DNA from: Desulforudis sp.
GTDB taxonomy: Bacteria; Bacillota; Desulfotomaculia; Desulfotomaculales; Desulforudaceae
DNA: 41,607 nucleotides
Assembly (NCBI GenBank): GCA_019084485.1
Contig: JAHRFU010000120.1
Location: 1-41,607, forward strand
Reading direction: 5' to 3'
In this document: piece by piece, positions 1 to 8,544 of the stretch
Numbering within the stretch: the first letter of the stretch is position 1
Layout of the letters: every line of letters begins with the position of its first letter
Program-made: the position numbers and the translations under genes
Notes under the pieces: model-generated
What the model was told of the DNA's origin: nothing
The model's input: the letters and a program-made list of their open reading frames with translations, nothing else
The model's database searches: none

Positions 1-131
1 CAATACGGGACGTCACCGGGATCAACGTTGAAAAAATCAAAATTCTGGTGGAGAGCATTGCCTCGACCAAGGGTCGTGTTGAATAGGGGGATGGCAGTGG
101 ATTTTAATTGGCAGGCGTTGTTGAGATACCA
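1..131. repeat. Left arm of a 131-bp perfect inverted repeat
   Basis: Bases 1-131 are the exact reverse complement of 228-358 (base i pairs with base 359-i), with a 96-base centre at 132-227. The arm carries a mirrored copy of the end of amaP on the + strand (stop at 84-86) and the first codons of the DUF2273 gene from 91. The repeat is still perfect at base 1, so it probably extends beyond the window. An exact fold-back of coding sequence at a contig edge is the usual signature of an assembly or amplification chimera rather than a biological repeat. Confidence 0.9.
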
Positions 132-268
132 ATGGTCACTGCCACGAATATCGCCTTCAACAGCCCGTAGGTGATGGCAAACCATCCGAAGACCAGTCCA
201 AGTATCACTCCAAGTATCTTGCCCCAATGGTATCTCAACAACGCCTGCCAATTAAAATCCACTGCCAT
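132..268 (-). CDS. DUF2273 small membrane protein, 3' end lost
   Basis: The ATG at 268 lies four bases after the amaP stop and has a run of G just upstream as ribosome binding site. About 46 codons are native: a short polar start (MAVDFNWQALLRYHWGK), then a hydrophobic stretch (ILGVILGLVFGWFAITYG) typical of the two-helix DUF2273 proteins that accompany Asp23 and AmaP. From base 131 on, the frame runs into the inverted-repeat arm and stops at 104 after eight unrelated residues, so the real C-terminus is not in this window. The family's exact role is unknown; its place suggests the Asp23/AmaP envelope complex. Confidence 0.7.
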
Positions 269-358
269 CCCCCTATTCAACACGACCCTTGGTCGAGGCA
301 ATGCTCTCCACCAGAATTTTGATTTTTTCAACGTTGATCCCGGTGACGTCCCGTATTG
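228..358. repeat. Right arm of the 131-bp inverted repeat
   Basis: This arm matches 1-131 in inverted orientation without mismatch. It is the native-looking copy, because it continues without a break into the rest of amaP and the asp23 gene. Confidence 0.9.
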
Positions 359-791
359 AATTCTGTACGGTCTCTTGTATCGCCTTGGATGTGTCGGGGA
401 TGTTGATGTCCGGCGTAACAGCAGCCTTAATCTCGATGGCGATGATGCCCCGGTCGGAAACCACCTTCGGTTTAACCTCCCTGATTCCGGGAATCGGCGC
501 TACCACCTTCGTGATTAAGCTTTCAATGGCCGTAAGCGTGATCTTAACCTGTCCCAGGGCATTATCATCCACCACAGCCTGTCGTTCCGGCTTCTTTTGA
601 CCGGTTGTCCAAAGCAGCCGCAAACTGACCAAAAGGAAAACGCCTAGCACCGCAATGGCCACATCACGGGTAATTATGGTGACCAACGGATCAGGCGCGA
701 TCAGACCGGTAAGCAACAAAAGCCCCAAGACCGCAGCAACCGAGATCGTAACAGTGTATATGGCCAGCAACATTCGGTCGAACGGCCCCAT
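273..791 (-). CDS. amaP: AmaP, membrane anchor of Asp23
   Basis: This 172-residue protein has two N-terminal membrane helices (about residues 7-30 and 42-61) and a soluble alpha/beta region (about 85-170) related to Asp23. That is the layout of AmaP, which anchors the alkaline shock protein Asp23 at the membrane in Staphylococcus. It follows asp23 after 23 bases and is followed by the DUF2273 gene, the usual asp23-amaP-DUF2273 order. A GGAGGAG lies 11 bases before the ATG. Its last 86 bases are duplicated in mirror image at the window edge. Confidence 0.85.
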   Translation of the reverse strand: MGPFDRMLLAIYTVTISVAAVLGLLLLTGLIAPDPLVTIITRDVAIAVLGVFLLVSLRLLWTTGQKKPERQAVVDDNALGQVKITLTAIESLITKVVAPIPGIREVKPKVVSDRGIIAIEIKAAVTPDINIPDTSKAIQETVQNSIRDVTGINVEKIKILVESIASTKGRVE

Positions 792-814
792 TCCTCTATT
801 CTCCTCCTCAATAA

Positions 815-1231
815 CTACCGCACCCGAGCCGGGGCTTCCGCTTCCTCTTCCACTTCCTCTTCCTTCGAGAAGACGACACCCTGGACGTGTACGTTTACTT
901 CTACCACCACTAGTCCGGTCATTGTCTCGATGGCCCGCTTAACCGAACTCTGGATCTGGTTGGCAACTTCCGGAATACGTACCCCGTATTCCACTATAAC
1001 GAAGATATCTACTGCTGTTTCTTTCTCCCCGACCTCAACCTTGACGCCGCGGCCCAGATTCTTACGGCCAAGCTTTTCAGCTATGCCTCCAGCCAATCCG
1101 CCGCTCATCCCCGCGACGCCGGGCACCTCAGTGGCCGCCAGACCAGCTACAATAGATACCACCTCGTTTGCGATCCGAACCGCCCCCAATTCACCCTGCA
1201 ATTCAGAGGCTACCTTTGTCTGAGCTGTCAT
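815..1231 (-). CDS. asp23: Asp23/Gls24 family envelope stress response protein
   Basis: This 138-residue protein shows the Asp23 fold signature: GAVRIANEVVSIVAGLAATEVPGV near the start, a central VDIFVIVEYGVRIPEVANQIQ, and VVVEVNVHVQGVVF. It ends in an acidic tail (KEEEVEEEAEAPARVR). Asp23 proteins form membrane-associated assemblies in the Gram-positive cell-envelope stress response and need AmaP, the next gene. In many Clostridia the gene lies downstream of accB-accC and spoIIIA, as here; 69 bases separate it from accC. Confidence 0.9.
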   Translation of the reverse strand: MTAQTKVASELQGELGAVRIANEVVSIVAGLAATEVPGVAGMSGGLAGGIAEKLGRKNLGRGVKVEVGEKETAVDIFVIVEYGVRIPEVANQIQSSVKRAIETMTGLVVVEVNVHVQGVVFSKEEEVEEEAEAPARVR

Positions 1232-1300
1232 AATCTTTCACCTCCATCTTCATAGATACACTTAACATTATATCCCATCCAGAAAAATTTAACAAGTCCG

Positions 1301-2650
1301 TCAACTTTCGGACGACATGCGTCGCTGGATAAAATTCGTATAAACCTCACCCCGACGGAAGAAGGCGTTGGCTAACACCCGCTGGTGAAAGGGTATTGTA
1401 GTGGTTACACCTTCGATTACAAACTCGGCCAGTGCCCGTTGGGCCCGCTCAATCGCTTCTGACCGTGTGGGAGCCCAGACAATGAGCTTAGCGATCATCG
1501 AGTCGTAGTAGGGACTAACTACGTGCCCGGGGAACAGCGCGCTGTCTACCCGCACACCCGGCCCACCCGGGGGTAAATAGCTAATCACCAGCCCTGGACT
1601 GGGCAGAAAGTTGTTCCGGGGATCCTCCGCATTGATCCGGCATTCAATCGCCCAGCCTCTGACCTCCACTTCTTCCTGAGTGAAGGACAACGGTTGGCCG
1701 GCGGCAATCCGAATCTGCTCTTTGACCAAGTCGATGCCGGTGACCATTTCCGTAACCGGGTGCTCAACCTGAATCCGGGCGTTCATCTCAATGAAATAAA
1801 AATCCTGATGGCGGTCCAACAAGAACTCAACGGTTCCGGCATTTTGGTAGCCGACATTCCCGGCTAGACGCACGGCGGCTTCACCCATCTTCCGGCGAAG
1901 CTCCGGAGAAAGAGCCGGCGAAGGAGCTTCTTCCAGCAGCTTTTGATTGCGGCGCTGAAGAGAACAATCCCGCTCACCCAGATATACAAGGTTACCGTAT
2001 TTATCCCCCAATACCTGAATCTCGATGTGCCTCGGCTCTTCCACATATTTTTCCATATAGACATCCGGATTTCCAAATGCGGCCCTAGCCTCGCTCTGTG
2101 CCGTCTGAATAGCCTGCATCAGGTCGGCCTTACTGTGTGCCAGACGCATCCCCCGGCCCCCACCGCCTGCCGAAGCCTTAATCAAAACCGGGTATCCGAT
2201 TTCTTCAGCTAAATGCAAGGCTTCCTCGGCCTCACGCACAACCCCCTCAGACCCGGCCACCACCGGAACGCCGGCTGCTATCGCCGCATTACGGGCCTGG
2301 GCTTTGGCTCCCATCATTTCGAGAGCGGCGAGCGGCGGGCCGATAAACACGATCCCACAGCTTTCACAGACCTCGGCAAACCCGGAATTCTCAGACAAAA
2401 AACCATAACCGGGATGTACGGCGTCGGCACCGGAGATTTCAGCCACGCTGACGATCGACTGGATGTTGAGGTAGCTCTTGTCCGGATTGGCCGGTCCGAT
2501 GCAGAAGGCCTCGTCGGCGAGACGGACGGGAAGACTGTCCCGGTCCGGCTCGGAGTAAACCACCACGGACTGAATGCCCATTTCGCGGCACGCTCGGATA
2601 ATACGGAGGGCGATCTCCCCCCGGTTAGCGACCAGTATTTTTTTAAACAA
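1301..2650 (-). CDS. accC: Biotin carboxylase AccC
   Basis: This 449-residue protein has the family's normal length. It carries the N-terminal [20 protein letters not shown], the glycine-rich ATP-grasp loop [12 protein letters not shown] (near residue 160), the HIEIQVLGD and [19 protein letters not shown] segments and the active-site region [14 protein letters not shown]. It uses ATP and bicarbonate to carboxylate biotin on a carrier protein. The start is a TTG with GGGGGAAG upstream, 17 bases after the carboxyltransferase-BCCP gene. No accA or accD is present, so its partner here is the upstream carboxyltransferase, which points to pyruvate carboxylase rather than only acetyl-CoA carboxylase. 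Confidence 0.95.
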   Translation of the reverse strand: MFKKILVANRGEIALRIIRACREMGIQSVVVYSEPDRDSLPVRLADEAFCIGPANPDKSYLNIQSIVSVAEISGADAVHPGYGFLSENSGFAEVCESCGIVFIGPPLAALEMMGAKAQARNAAIAAGVPVVAGSEGVVREAEEALHLAEEIGYPVLIKASAGGGGRGMRLAHSKADLMQAIQTAQSEARAAFGNPDVYMEKYVEEPRHIEIQVLGDKYGNLVYLGERDCSLQRRNQKLLEEAPSPALSPELRRKMGEAAVRLAGNVGYQNAGTVEFLLDRHQDFYFIEMNARIQVEHPVTEMVTGIDLVKEQIRIAAGQPLSFTQEEVEVRGWAIECRINAEDPRNNFLPSPGLVISYLPPGGPGVRVDSALFPGHVVSPYYDSMIAKLIVWAPTRSEAIERAQRALAEFVIEGVTTTIPFHQRVLANAFFRRGEVYTNFIQRRMSSES

Positions 2651-2667
2651 ATCTTCTTCCCCCGGGT

Positions 2668-3135
2668 CTATGTCTTTTTCTTGGTAATTACAAAAAGAGG
2701 CTGCCCATACTCCACCGGATGTCCGTTCTCCACCAGAATCGCGGACACCACACCCGCACTATCGGCCTCAATCTCGTTCATCAGTTTCATAGCCTCGATA
2801 ATGCAGAGGGCCTGCCCAGGCTGTACGGTATCACCCAGTTCTACGTAGGGTTGCGCATCAGGACCGGATGTGCGGTAAAAGGTACCCACCATTGGTGACA
2901 CCACGGTGGCACTGTCCTCATCCGCGCTCGCATTGGTCCCGGCTTCGGGTACGTCCGGAGCGGCCTCGACCGCTGCCGCATTCGCCTTAGGTATGGCCTC
3001 TACGGGCTGGGTAACTTCCACACCGCATTTACCCTTCTTAATGGTGATCCGGATCCCCTGACTCTCCATGGAGAACTCGGAGACGTCGGTCTGATCAAGG
3101 AGCTTAATCAGCTCTCTAATTTCTTCAAGATTCAT
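2668..3135 (-). CDS. accB: AccB (BCCP) as a possible separate product from an internal start
   Basis: Inside the fusion gene an ATG at 3135 begins [17 protein letters not shown], the standard N-terminus of free-standing AccB. A perfect AAGGAGG ends 11 bases before it and is read by the fusion frame as Lys-Glu-Ala. Translation from here would give a 155-residue biotin carboxyl carrier protein with the biotinyl lysine at about K117. This suggests that accB was, or still is, translated on its own, and that the stop codon of the upstream gene was lost. Whether one or both forms are made cannot be told from sequence. Confidence 0.5.
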   Translation of the reverse strand: MNLEEIRELIKLLDQTDVSEFSMESQGIRITIKKGKCGVEVTQPVEAIPKANAAAVEAAPDVPEAGTNASADEDSATVVSPMVGTFYRTSGPDAQPYVELGDTVQPGQALCIIEAMKLMNEIEADSAGVVSAILVENGHPVEYGQPLFVITKKKT

Positions 3136-4548
3136 GCTATCTTCTGCCTCCTTGGCTGTGTTGCCCGGGACGACGCCACCCTGGGCCGACTTTTTGGCTG
3201 GCCCCGGTCTCCCGCATCCGGTCACCCGCGCTTCAAAGAACTTTCTCGAGACGTGGGGAAATAGGGCATACGAAAGAACGTCATCTTCGTTGGTAGCTTC
3301 CTTACCGATCTCTTCCCTCATTTTTGCCAATCGCGCTGGCAATAAGTCACCCGGACGATCCGTGATGGGTTGTTTGTCGCCTAATATCTTCCGTACTATC
3401 CCAGGATCCAAGTCTGCCGGGGCCTTCCCATAGTACCCCATTAGATAGTTCTTTACTTCACCTGGTACCAACTTATAACGTTCGCCCGCGAGCACATTCA
3501 GCACGGCTTGGGTACCCACGATCTGACTGGTCGGGGTGACCAGTGGGGGATACCCCAGTTCCGCCCTCACCCGCGGAATCTCAGCCAGTACCTCTTCCAA
3601 ACGGTGCAGAGCCTTCTGCTCTTCCAACTGAACGATCAGATTGGAAATCATCCCGCCCGGGACCTGATGGTCAAACACCCGCATATCGTGGAGGCGGGTA
3701 ACCCCCCGTTCGTAGCCTTTTTTCTTCCGGAGCTCCTCAAAGTATTCAGCAATTTCAAACAGCTTCTTCAGATTTAAACCGGGCGCATGCTCTGTCCCTT
3801 CCAGCACCCTGACCACCGTCTCCACCGGAGGCTGCGAGGCTCCGAAGGCTAGTGGCATCGAAGCAGTGTCAACGACATCAATCCCCGCCTCGGCTGCTTT
3901 CAAATACGCTCCGACGGCCATGCCGCCAATATAGTGGCAATGCAACTGAACCGGAATGGACAACCGCTGCTTGAGTAGCTTGACCAATTCGTAAGCATGA
4001 TAAGGGGTGAGCAGTCCCGCCATGTCCTTGATGCAAAGCGAGTCGGCTCCGAGATCAGCCAGGCGCACTGCCGTCTGCAGATAGTGCTCAGTGGTATGCA
4101 CCGGACTAACTGTATATACTACGGTGGCCTGCACCAAACCTCCTGCTTTTTTGGTAAATTTCATTGCCGGTTCCAAATTTCGGATGTCGTTCAGGGCATC
4201 AAAAATACGGATAATATCGATGCCGTTCTCGACAGCGTGATGGACAAAGGCCTCTACGACATCGTCCGGGTAATGACTGTACCCAACCAAAGACTGACCC
4301 CGCAATAACATTTGGAGAGGAGTCTTCGGTGCGTGCTGTTTGATCAGGCGGAGACGCTCCCAAGGGTCTTCCCTGAGATAACGCAGGCAAACGTCAAAAG
4401 TAGCGCCTCCCCACATCTCCAGCGAGTGATAACCGACCGCATCGATCTGCGCGATGATCGGCAGCATATCCTCGATTTCCATACGCGTCGCCCACAGACT
4501 CTGATGCGCATCCCGCAAGGTAGTGTCAGTGATCCCAATTCGACCCAA
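2668..4548 (-). CDS. OadA/PycB-type carboxyltransferase fused to AccB
   Basis: From a TTG start this is a 626-residue protein. Residues about 2-470 are a 5S/OadA/PycB carboxyltransferase: [16 protein letters not shown] at the start, the lysine of CIKDMAGLL (about K174) that is carbamylated in the family, and metal-binding HCH (about 203-205). Residues 472-626 are a complete AccB-type biotin carrier starting [14 protein letters not shown] and ending in a biotinyl domain with EAMKLMNEI (modified lysine about K588). With AccC next door the likely reaction is carboxylation of pyruvate to oxaloacetate; no OadB membrane subunit is seen. I chose the TTG at 4548 because GGAGGGG lies 8 bases upstream; an in-frame ATG at 4617 lies only about 5 bases after the predicted transcription start and has no ribosome binding site. 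Confidence 0.85.
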   Translation of the reverse strand: MGRIGITDTTLRDAHQSLWATRMEIEDMLPIIAQIDAVGYHSLEMWGGATFDVCLRYLREDPWERLRLIKQHAPKTPLQMLLRGQSLVGYSHYPDDVVEAFVHHAVENGIDIIRIFDALNDIRNLEPAMKFTKKAGGLVQATVVYTVSPVHTTEHYLQTAVRLADLGADSLCIKDMAGLLTPYHAYELVKLLKQRLSIPVQLHCHYIGGMAVGAYLKAAEAGIDVVDTASMPLAFGASQPPVETVVRVLEGTEHAPGLNLKKLFEIAEYFEELRKKKGYERGVTRLHDMRVFDHQVPGGMISNLIVQLEEQKALHRLEEVLAEIPRVRAELGYPPLVTPTSQIVGTQAVLNVLAGERYKLVPGEVKNYLMGYYGKAPADLDPGIVRKILGDKQPITDRPGDLLPARLAKMREEIGKEATNEDDVLSYALFPHVSRKFFEARVTGCGRPGPAKKSAQGGVVPGNTAKEAEDSMNLEEIRELIKLLDQTDVSEFSMESQGIRITIKKGKCGVEVTQPVEAIPKANAAAVEAAPDVPEAGTNASADEDSATVVSPMVGTFYRTSGPDAQPYVELGDTVQPGQALCIIEAMKLMNEIEADSAGVVSAILVENGHPVEYGQPLFVITKKKT

Positions 4549-4570
4549 AAACAACCCCTCCAAAGGTACA

Positions 4571-4599
4571 GTTGGGTTGTCAGAAACTAACAACCCAAC
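4571..4599 (-). promoter_or_regulatory. Perfect 10-bp inverted repeat in the carboxylase leader
   Basis: GTTGGGTTGT at 4571-4580 and ACAACCCAAC at 4590-4599 are exact inverted repeats with a 9-base loop. They lie between the predicted promoter and the GGAGGGG site of the carboxyltransferase gene, so they would form a hairpin in the 5' leader or serve as an operator just after the transcription start. Confidence 0.6.
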
Positions 4600-4628
4600 A
4601 GCAGCTGCCCGTTGCATATTACCCTTAT

Positions 4629-4657
4629 ATTATAGAGGCACCTTCATCCTTTGGAAA
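4629..4657 (-). promoter_or_regulatory. SigA-type promoter for the carboxylase-asp23 genes
   Basis: On the minus strand TTTCCA (4657-4652) and a perfect TATAAT (4634-4629) are 17 bases apart. Transcription would start near 4622. The site lies between spoIIIAH and the carboxyltransferase gene, giving these housekeeping genes a vegetative promoter independent of the sporulation operon. Confidence 0.65.
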
Positions 4658-4687
4658 TAGGAGCTCCCGAAGTATACAATACACTTG

Positions 4688-5287
4688 TTAGCTCCCGTCC
4701 CCCCTGGCAATAACCATAATCTTTTCCGGCAGGATACTGGTCGCCCTAGCCACCAGATTGATCACCGTGGCGCCCTGTTCCGCCGTACTCAGTTCAGGTA
4801 CTACCACCGTTACCGCATCGTCATCCTGAAAAAACACGACCACGTCGTTCAGCCCCTTGGCACGGAGAATGTTTTCGACGCTTACCTCGCGGTCTATCTT
4901 AAGGGTAATATCCAGAAGGCGCTGTTGGGCGCTCTGCCGTGCCTCGGGTGAGGCATTCAGATCATTGATGATGGAGTACAACAGTTCCACCTGTTTCCCC
5001 CTCGAACGTTCCCGTTCCAGTCTATACTCCACGTAATAGTCATCAATGGCAAATCCACCAGGATCGGCGTTAACCACATCTGTCGGTTCGCCGGAATCCC
5101 GCTCATCGTCTGGAATTGTTTTATCCTCGTCATTGAACATCGTACTAGCAGATGGCTCTGTGGGTAGCTCAGGCCGGATCGAAGTGTGGCTGTTCCAACT
5201 GGCCAAAAGGAAGGCCAGTACCACCACAGATCCCAGGCCGATAATCTGAAGCAATTGCTTCTTAACGAAGTAGAGTCTCAAGTTCAT
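4688..5287 (-). CDS. spoIIIAH: SpoIIIAH, mother-cell channel protein
   Basis: This 199-residue protein has one membrane helix near the N-terminus (about 14-30), a long acidic linker and a C-terminal YscJ/FliF-like ring-building domain (about 85-195). That is the layout of SpoIIIAH, which spans the outer forespore membrane, binds SpoIIQ of the forespore and forms part of the channel that keeps SigG active. It is the last gene of the operon, 12 bases after spoIIIAG. Confidence 0.9.
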   Translation of the reverse strand: MNLRLYFVKKQLLQIIGLGSVVVLAFLLASWNSHTSIRPELPTEPSASTMFNDEDKTIPDDERDSGEPTDVVNADPGGFAIDDYYVEYRLERERSRGKQVELLYSIINDLNASPEARQSAQQRLLDITLKIDREVSVENILRAKGLNDVVVFFQDDDAVTVVVPELSTAEQGATVINLVARATSILPEKIMVIARGDGS

Positions 5288-5299
5288 CCCTCCCTGACC

Positions 5300-5911
5300 T
5301 TACAGCTTTTTAGGAACCACCAAGATCTTGTGCGCTTCCACTCCCAGGGCCGTCTGCGTAGCCTGGAACAGTTGGGCCTTAATCCTGGGATCACGGGCCC
5401 CCTCCGCCACGACAAGCACCCCGGCCACTGCCGGACTGATTTCACGCTCCATCACCGGAATTTCGTACCCCTGTTCGGCGCGGACCACCACCAGTTGACC
5501 GCTTTCGCTTTGGTCAGTGGTCACCCGCCGGGCACCTTCTTGGTCGTTCTCATCTGTTACCCGTTTATCGGTAGTGACGTTGACCGCGTATTCCGAAACC
5601 GTGGATCCTTCAAGGCGGATGCTCACATCTACCGCTCCGACACCGTTGATCTGACCGAGCATTGTCTCCAAACGTTTTGCCAGATACTCCTCCTCATCCA
5701 AAGTCTTCAGCTTGGCGGTGTCCGCTTTAACTGGAGTTTCGGATTGTGACAGGACTTTCGTTTCCGGTGGCTGGGGTGTTTGCCTACCCCCCAGACTGCC
5801 AAAAGCGAGCATCAGGATTCCCAGTACACCTAGGGCGATCAAGAACAGCTTCTGATCCTTGCGCCGGTTGTTTCCGAAGATTTTGCTCCAGACGTCCCGT
5901 TCATCCCCCAT
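5300..5911 (-). CDS. spoIIIAG: SpoIIIAG, ring-forming channel protein
   Basis: This 203-residue protein has a cytoplasmic N-terminus (KIFGNNRRKDQK), one membrane helix (about 22-42), a linker, and a C-terminal ring-building domain beginning at EEYLAKRLETMLGQINGVGAVDVSI. SpoIIIAG forms a large ring in the intermembrane space between mother cell and forespore. The last residues, VGVEAHKILVVPKKL-like in this copy (LGVEAHKILVVPKKL), are typical. It follows spoIIIAF after 15 bases. Confidence 0.9.
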   Translation of the reverse strand: MGDERDVWSKIFGNNRRKDQKLFLIALGVLGILMLAFGSLGGRQTPQPPETKVLSQSETPVKADTAKLKTLDEEEYLAKRLETMLGQINGVGAVDVSIRLEGSTVSEYAVNVTTDKRVTDENDQEGARRVTTDQSESGQLVVVRAEQGYEIPVMEREISPAVAGVLVVAEGARDPRIKAQLFQATQTALGVEAHKILVVPKKL

Positions 5912-5926
5912 TTTGTGTCTCCCCCT

Positions 5927-6487
5927 TTACTGCTGGGTTTCGTATTTTACCAACGCTTCATCAACGTTATAAAACTCTGCTACCGTCTGCCGCAGCCGGT
6001 CCCGACCATCCTCCACCCCCCTGCCCGAAACACCTATCCCGATACCGGGCGGATCCGGGGGAACATAGAGTGTGATCCTTTGCAACCGGCCGATCTCGCC
6101 GCTCTCCCCCTCTACATCGAGTACAACATCCACGTTAAGCACCTCCACATCAGGGTTTAACCTGGTCAGGGCCATTATCTGCCTCGCCAGTCCCGTCCTA
6201 AACTCATCGAGCGCCCGGGCATGGTTATCGTCCCAGCGCTGGCGGCCTTCGTCCAAGATGCTACTTGTGGCGGGCGCTGTCTGCTGTAGCGACAAGTCAC
6301 TAAACGTGCCAGACAGTTCGCGGTGCCAGAATCCCGTGGCCGCCTGTAACACGGCCACAATAATCAAAAGCCCCAGAACCATCCGCACATAACGGCTGAG
6401 ATCTCCTGCCGGAATCAGGAGTTCCAGAAAGACTGCCAAAACTGCTAGAATGACCAGCTGGGTGACTAACAGGTTAAGGGCGTCCAC
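5927..6487 (-). CDS. spoIIIAF: SpoIIIAF
   Basis: This 186-residue protein has two N-terminal membrane helices (about 6-26 and 34-51) and a soluble domain ending in YNVDEALVKYETQQ. These are features of SpoIIIAF, which also carries a ring-building domain in the SpoIIIA-SpoIIQ channel. Its identity rests mostly on the position between spoIIIAE and spoIIIAG and on the conserved two-helix start. Confidence 0.85.
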   Translation of the reverse strand: MDALNLLVTQLVILAVLAVFLELLIPAGDLSRYVRMVLGLLIIVAVLQAATGFWHRELSGTFSDLSLQQTAPATSSILDEGRQRWDDNHARALDEFRTGLARQIMALTRLNPDVEVLNVDVVLDVEGESGEIGRLQRITLYVPPDPPGIGIGVSGRGVEDGRDRLRQTVAEFYNVDEALVKYETQQ

Positions 6488-6499
6488 CGGGTTACCTCC

Positions 6500-7678
6500 T
6501 CAGTGCAGCATCACGTTCAGATTTCCCATTCCGGCGATAATGGCCAGTGAAAAGAAGAATAGGAGAGCACAGGTCGCTACCACCGCGAAAATGGCGACCA
6601 TACTGTTCCCTAACGTGTTAAGGCAGTCTGAAACCTGCTTTTCACCAATCGGCTGAACCAACGCCGCAGCAAGTTTGTAGATCAGCACCAAGCTGACGAT
6701 TTTCAGAAGTGGGAAGATGGCTATCAAAAAGATAACCAGCAGACCGGCCATTCCCACTGCGTTCTTCACAAGCAGGGAAGATCCGATGACCGCTTCCATC
6801 GCATCGGAAAACATTTTACCGACAACCGGCACGAAAGCTCCCGTTGCGTACTTGGCAGTCCTGAAGGCTACCCCTCCGGCGACAGCACCTGCTACCCCCT
6901 GGATGGCGAGCATACCCAAAAATATCGTCGTTAACATCCCCATAATCCCAAGCCCGATGTTCCGGAAGAAATCCGCCAGACGGGAAAGCGAGAATCCGCT
7001 AGCCAAGTGGCTGACTGCTCCTAAAATGGCGGAGAAGAGGATTAACGGCAAGACTATGTTCTGAACCAGGTTGGCCGAGGCATTCAAGACGATGATGATC
7101 ACCGGGTGCAGCAATGCGGCACTGGTAAAACCCCCTACCGCACACAAGAGAGTAATCATCACCGGCAGCATGGCGTGCATGAACACCACCATGTTCTCAA
7201 CCGCTTCCCTGGCCATCTGCAGTACCGCGACGAACGAGCCCAGGGCCAGGGTAAGCAGTGCCAGGTAGACAGTAACGTGAGCCATCCTGCTGGTGGTGGA
7301 CTTTTCAAACGCACTGGATATGTTGTGCAGGACAGCCGCGATCACAGCTAAGACTACAAGTTTCCCAAGCAATGCGGCGTTCGCAATCACCTCATGAAAC
7401 AGGTAACGAAGCAGAGAGTTTAGCACATCCAACGGGCGATACCCAATCTCGCCCCGAGCCAGAGACAGAGCCAGACTCTTAAAGTCCACATCTGGAATGG
7501 CGGCATCGATTTCGCTGTTCAGTTCCCGTACCGATTCTTCAATACGAGACAAATCTACGTCACCCAGCACTCCTTCGGCCGAGAGCAAACCTACCGGCTT
7601 TTCGCTTTCGACAGCCCAGGCCGCACCGGGCATAGAAATCAAGGCCGCGGTTATTACCAGTAAGGCGATCCAACGCAT
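6500..7678 (-). CDS. spoIIIAE: SpoIIIAE, polytopic channel protein
   Basis: From the ATG at 7678 this is a 392-residue protein with a cleavable signal peptide (MRWIALLVITAALISMPGA, likely cut after AWA), then a soluble stretch and several membrane helices from about residue 90 to the end. SpoIIIAE is a multi-spanning component of the mother-cell export complex. I prefer this ATG to the in-frame GTG at 7690 because a GGAG lies six bases upstream and the signal peptide then begins directly. Confidence 0.9.
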   Translation of the reverse strand: MRWIALLVITAALISMPGAAWAVESEKPVGLLSAEGVLGDVDLSRIEESVRELNSEIDAAIPDVDFKSLALSLARGEIGYRPLDVLNSLLRYLFHEVIANAALLGKLVVLAVIAAVLHNISSAFEKSTTSRMAHVTVYLALLTLALGSFVAVLQMAREAVENMVVFMHAMLPVMITLLCAVGGFTSAALLHPVIIIVLNASANLVQNIVLPLILFSAILGAVSHLASGFSLSRLADFFRNIGLGIMGMLTTIFLGMLAIQGVAGAVAGGVAFRTAKYATGAFVPVVGKMFSDAMEAVIGSSLLVKNAVGMAGLLVIFLIAIFPLLKIVSLVLIYKLAAALVQPIGEKQVSDCLNTLGNSMVAIFAVVATCALLFFFSLAIIAGMGNLNVMLH

Positions 7679-7715
7679 TGCATACTCCACCCAACATTTA
7701 ATGAGCCTCCGGGTA

Positions 7716-8102
7716 CTAGCCCAGGATTTTCAGCAAGGTATCCAACACCGCCATTACAATCGGGACGGCTAAGACCAGAATTAAGACCTTTGCCGCGAAC
7801 TCGATCTTTGAAGCCAAGGCCCCCTCACCGGAATCACGACAGATCTGAGCCCCAAAGTCAGCGATGTAGGCAATACCAACAATTTTCAGGATGGCTCCGA
7901 GATAAAGCATGTTGATGTTAGCCCGTGTAGCCAGGTCTTTGAGCACAGTCACCACGGCTGCGACCTTGTCCAGCACAAACAGAAAGATGACCACACCCGC
8001 TGCAATACTAACCAGCATCGCCACCTCGGGCTTCTGATGGCGCAGGATGACTATAAGCACGGCGGCAACCAGTCCAAAACCAACTATCTGAAGAATCTCC
8101 AT
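7716..8102 (-). CDS. spoIIIAD: SpoIIIAD
   Basis: Starting at the ATG at 8102 (MEILQIVGFGLVAAVLIVILR) the product has 128 residues and is nearly all membrane helices, the usual size for SpoIIIAD. The frame is open upstream to 8174, but the extra 24 residues (MSASPAGRQTVATG...) are unlike the family. Together with SpoIIIAC it forms a small membrane module of the SpoIIIA complex. Confidence 0.9.
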   Translation of the reverse strand: MEILQIVGFGLVAAVLIVILRHQKPEVAMLVSIAAGVVIFLFVLDKVAAVVTVLKDLATRANINMLYLGAILKIVGIAYIADFGAQICRDSGEGALASKIEFAAKVLILVLAVPIVMAVLDTLLKILG

Positions 8103-8185
8103 ATTGCTCTCACCGCCTGTGTCTTCTAGGATGCCTGTGGCTACTGTCTGCCTGCCCGCGGGGCTTGCCGACACAGGGGGGTCAA

Positions 8186-8383
8186 CTAGAATAGCTTAAA
8201 GACATTCTTGACCTCGCTGAACAGGGTTCCTAAAAGGTCAATTACCCAAAACAGCACGATGGCCACAGCGGCGAGCGTGACCAAATTGGCCACTTCCTCT
8301 CTCCCGGCGTGCTTCAACAGGGAGTGCAGTACCGCTGCCAGGATCCCCACCCCCGCAATCTTAAAGATCAAATCAACGCTCAT
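8186..8383 (-). CDS. spoIIIAC: SpoIIIAC
   Basis: This 65-residue protein has two membrane helices (about 5-24 and 33-53) joined by KHAGREEVANLV, matching SpoIIIAC, which resembles the N-terminal half of SpoIIIAD (compare LRHQKPEVAMLV there). It is separated from spoIIIAB by about 160 bases that hold a REP-like inverted repeat, an unusually long gap for this tight operon. Confidence 0.9.
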   Translation of the reverse strand: MSVDLIFKIAGVGILAAVLHSLLKHAGREEVANLVTLAAVAIVLFWVIDLLGTLFSEVKNVFKLF

Positions 8384-8416
8384 TCGATTCAGCCTCCTCA
8401 GCAGATAGTCCGGGTA

Positions 8417-8539
8417 GGAATCGGGGACAGGCTACTTTTTCTCGTAGGCAAGACACATCCCCGTTCTAAGCCCGCTATGATGCAAACGATAGGTGTTAGG
8501 GCAGATTACGTCGTGAAAAAGTTGCCTGTCCCCGTTTCC
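8417..8539. repeat. REP-like inverted repeat inside the spoIIIA operon
   Basis: Arms of 25 bases at 8417-8441 and 8515-8539 are inverted copies with two mismatches (23/25). They share the core CGGGGACAGGC followed by CTTTTTC or AACTTTTTC (read inward). The 73 bases between them do not code for anything recognisable. The right arm ends five bases from the spoIIIAB stop codon. The palindromic, intergenic nature resembles REP/BIME elements mobilised by RAYT transposases; no such transposase gene is in the window. Confidence 0.75.
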
Positions 8540-8544
8540 TGCCC

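Noticed and set aside
1-358. Terminal inverted repeat of a transposon
   Set aside because: The arms are pieces of amaP and DUF2273 coding sequence, not element ends, and there is no transposase or target duplication.
2213-2848. 211-codon open frame on the + strand opposite accC and the BCCP region
   Set aside because: It lies antisense to well-conserved accC and accB coding sequence, has no ribosome site, and its translation is low-complexity and unlike any family.
5186-5749. 187-codon + strand frame opposite spoIIIAH and spoIIIAG
   Set aside because: Both minus-strand genes are certain; the + strand translation looks like a shadow frame with no motif.
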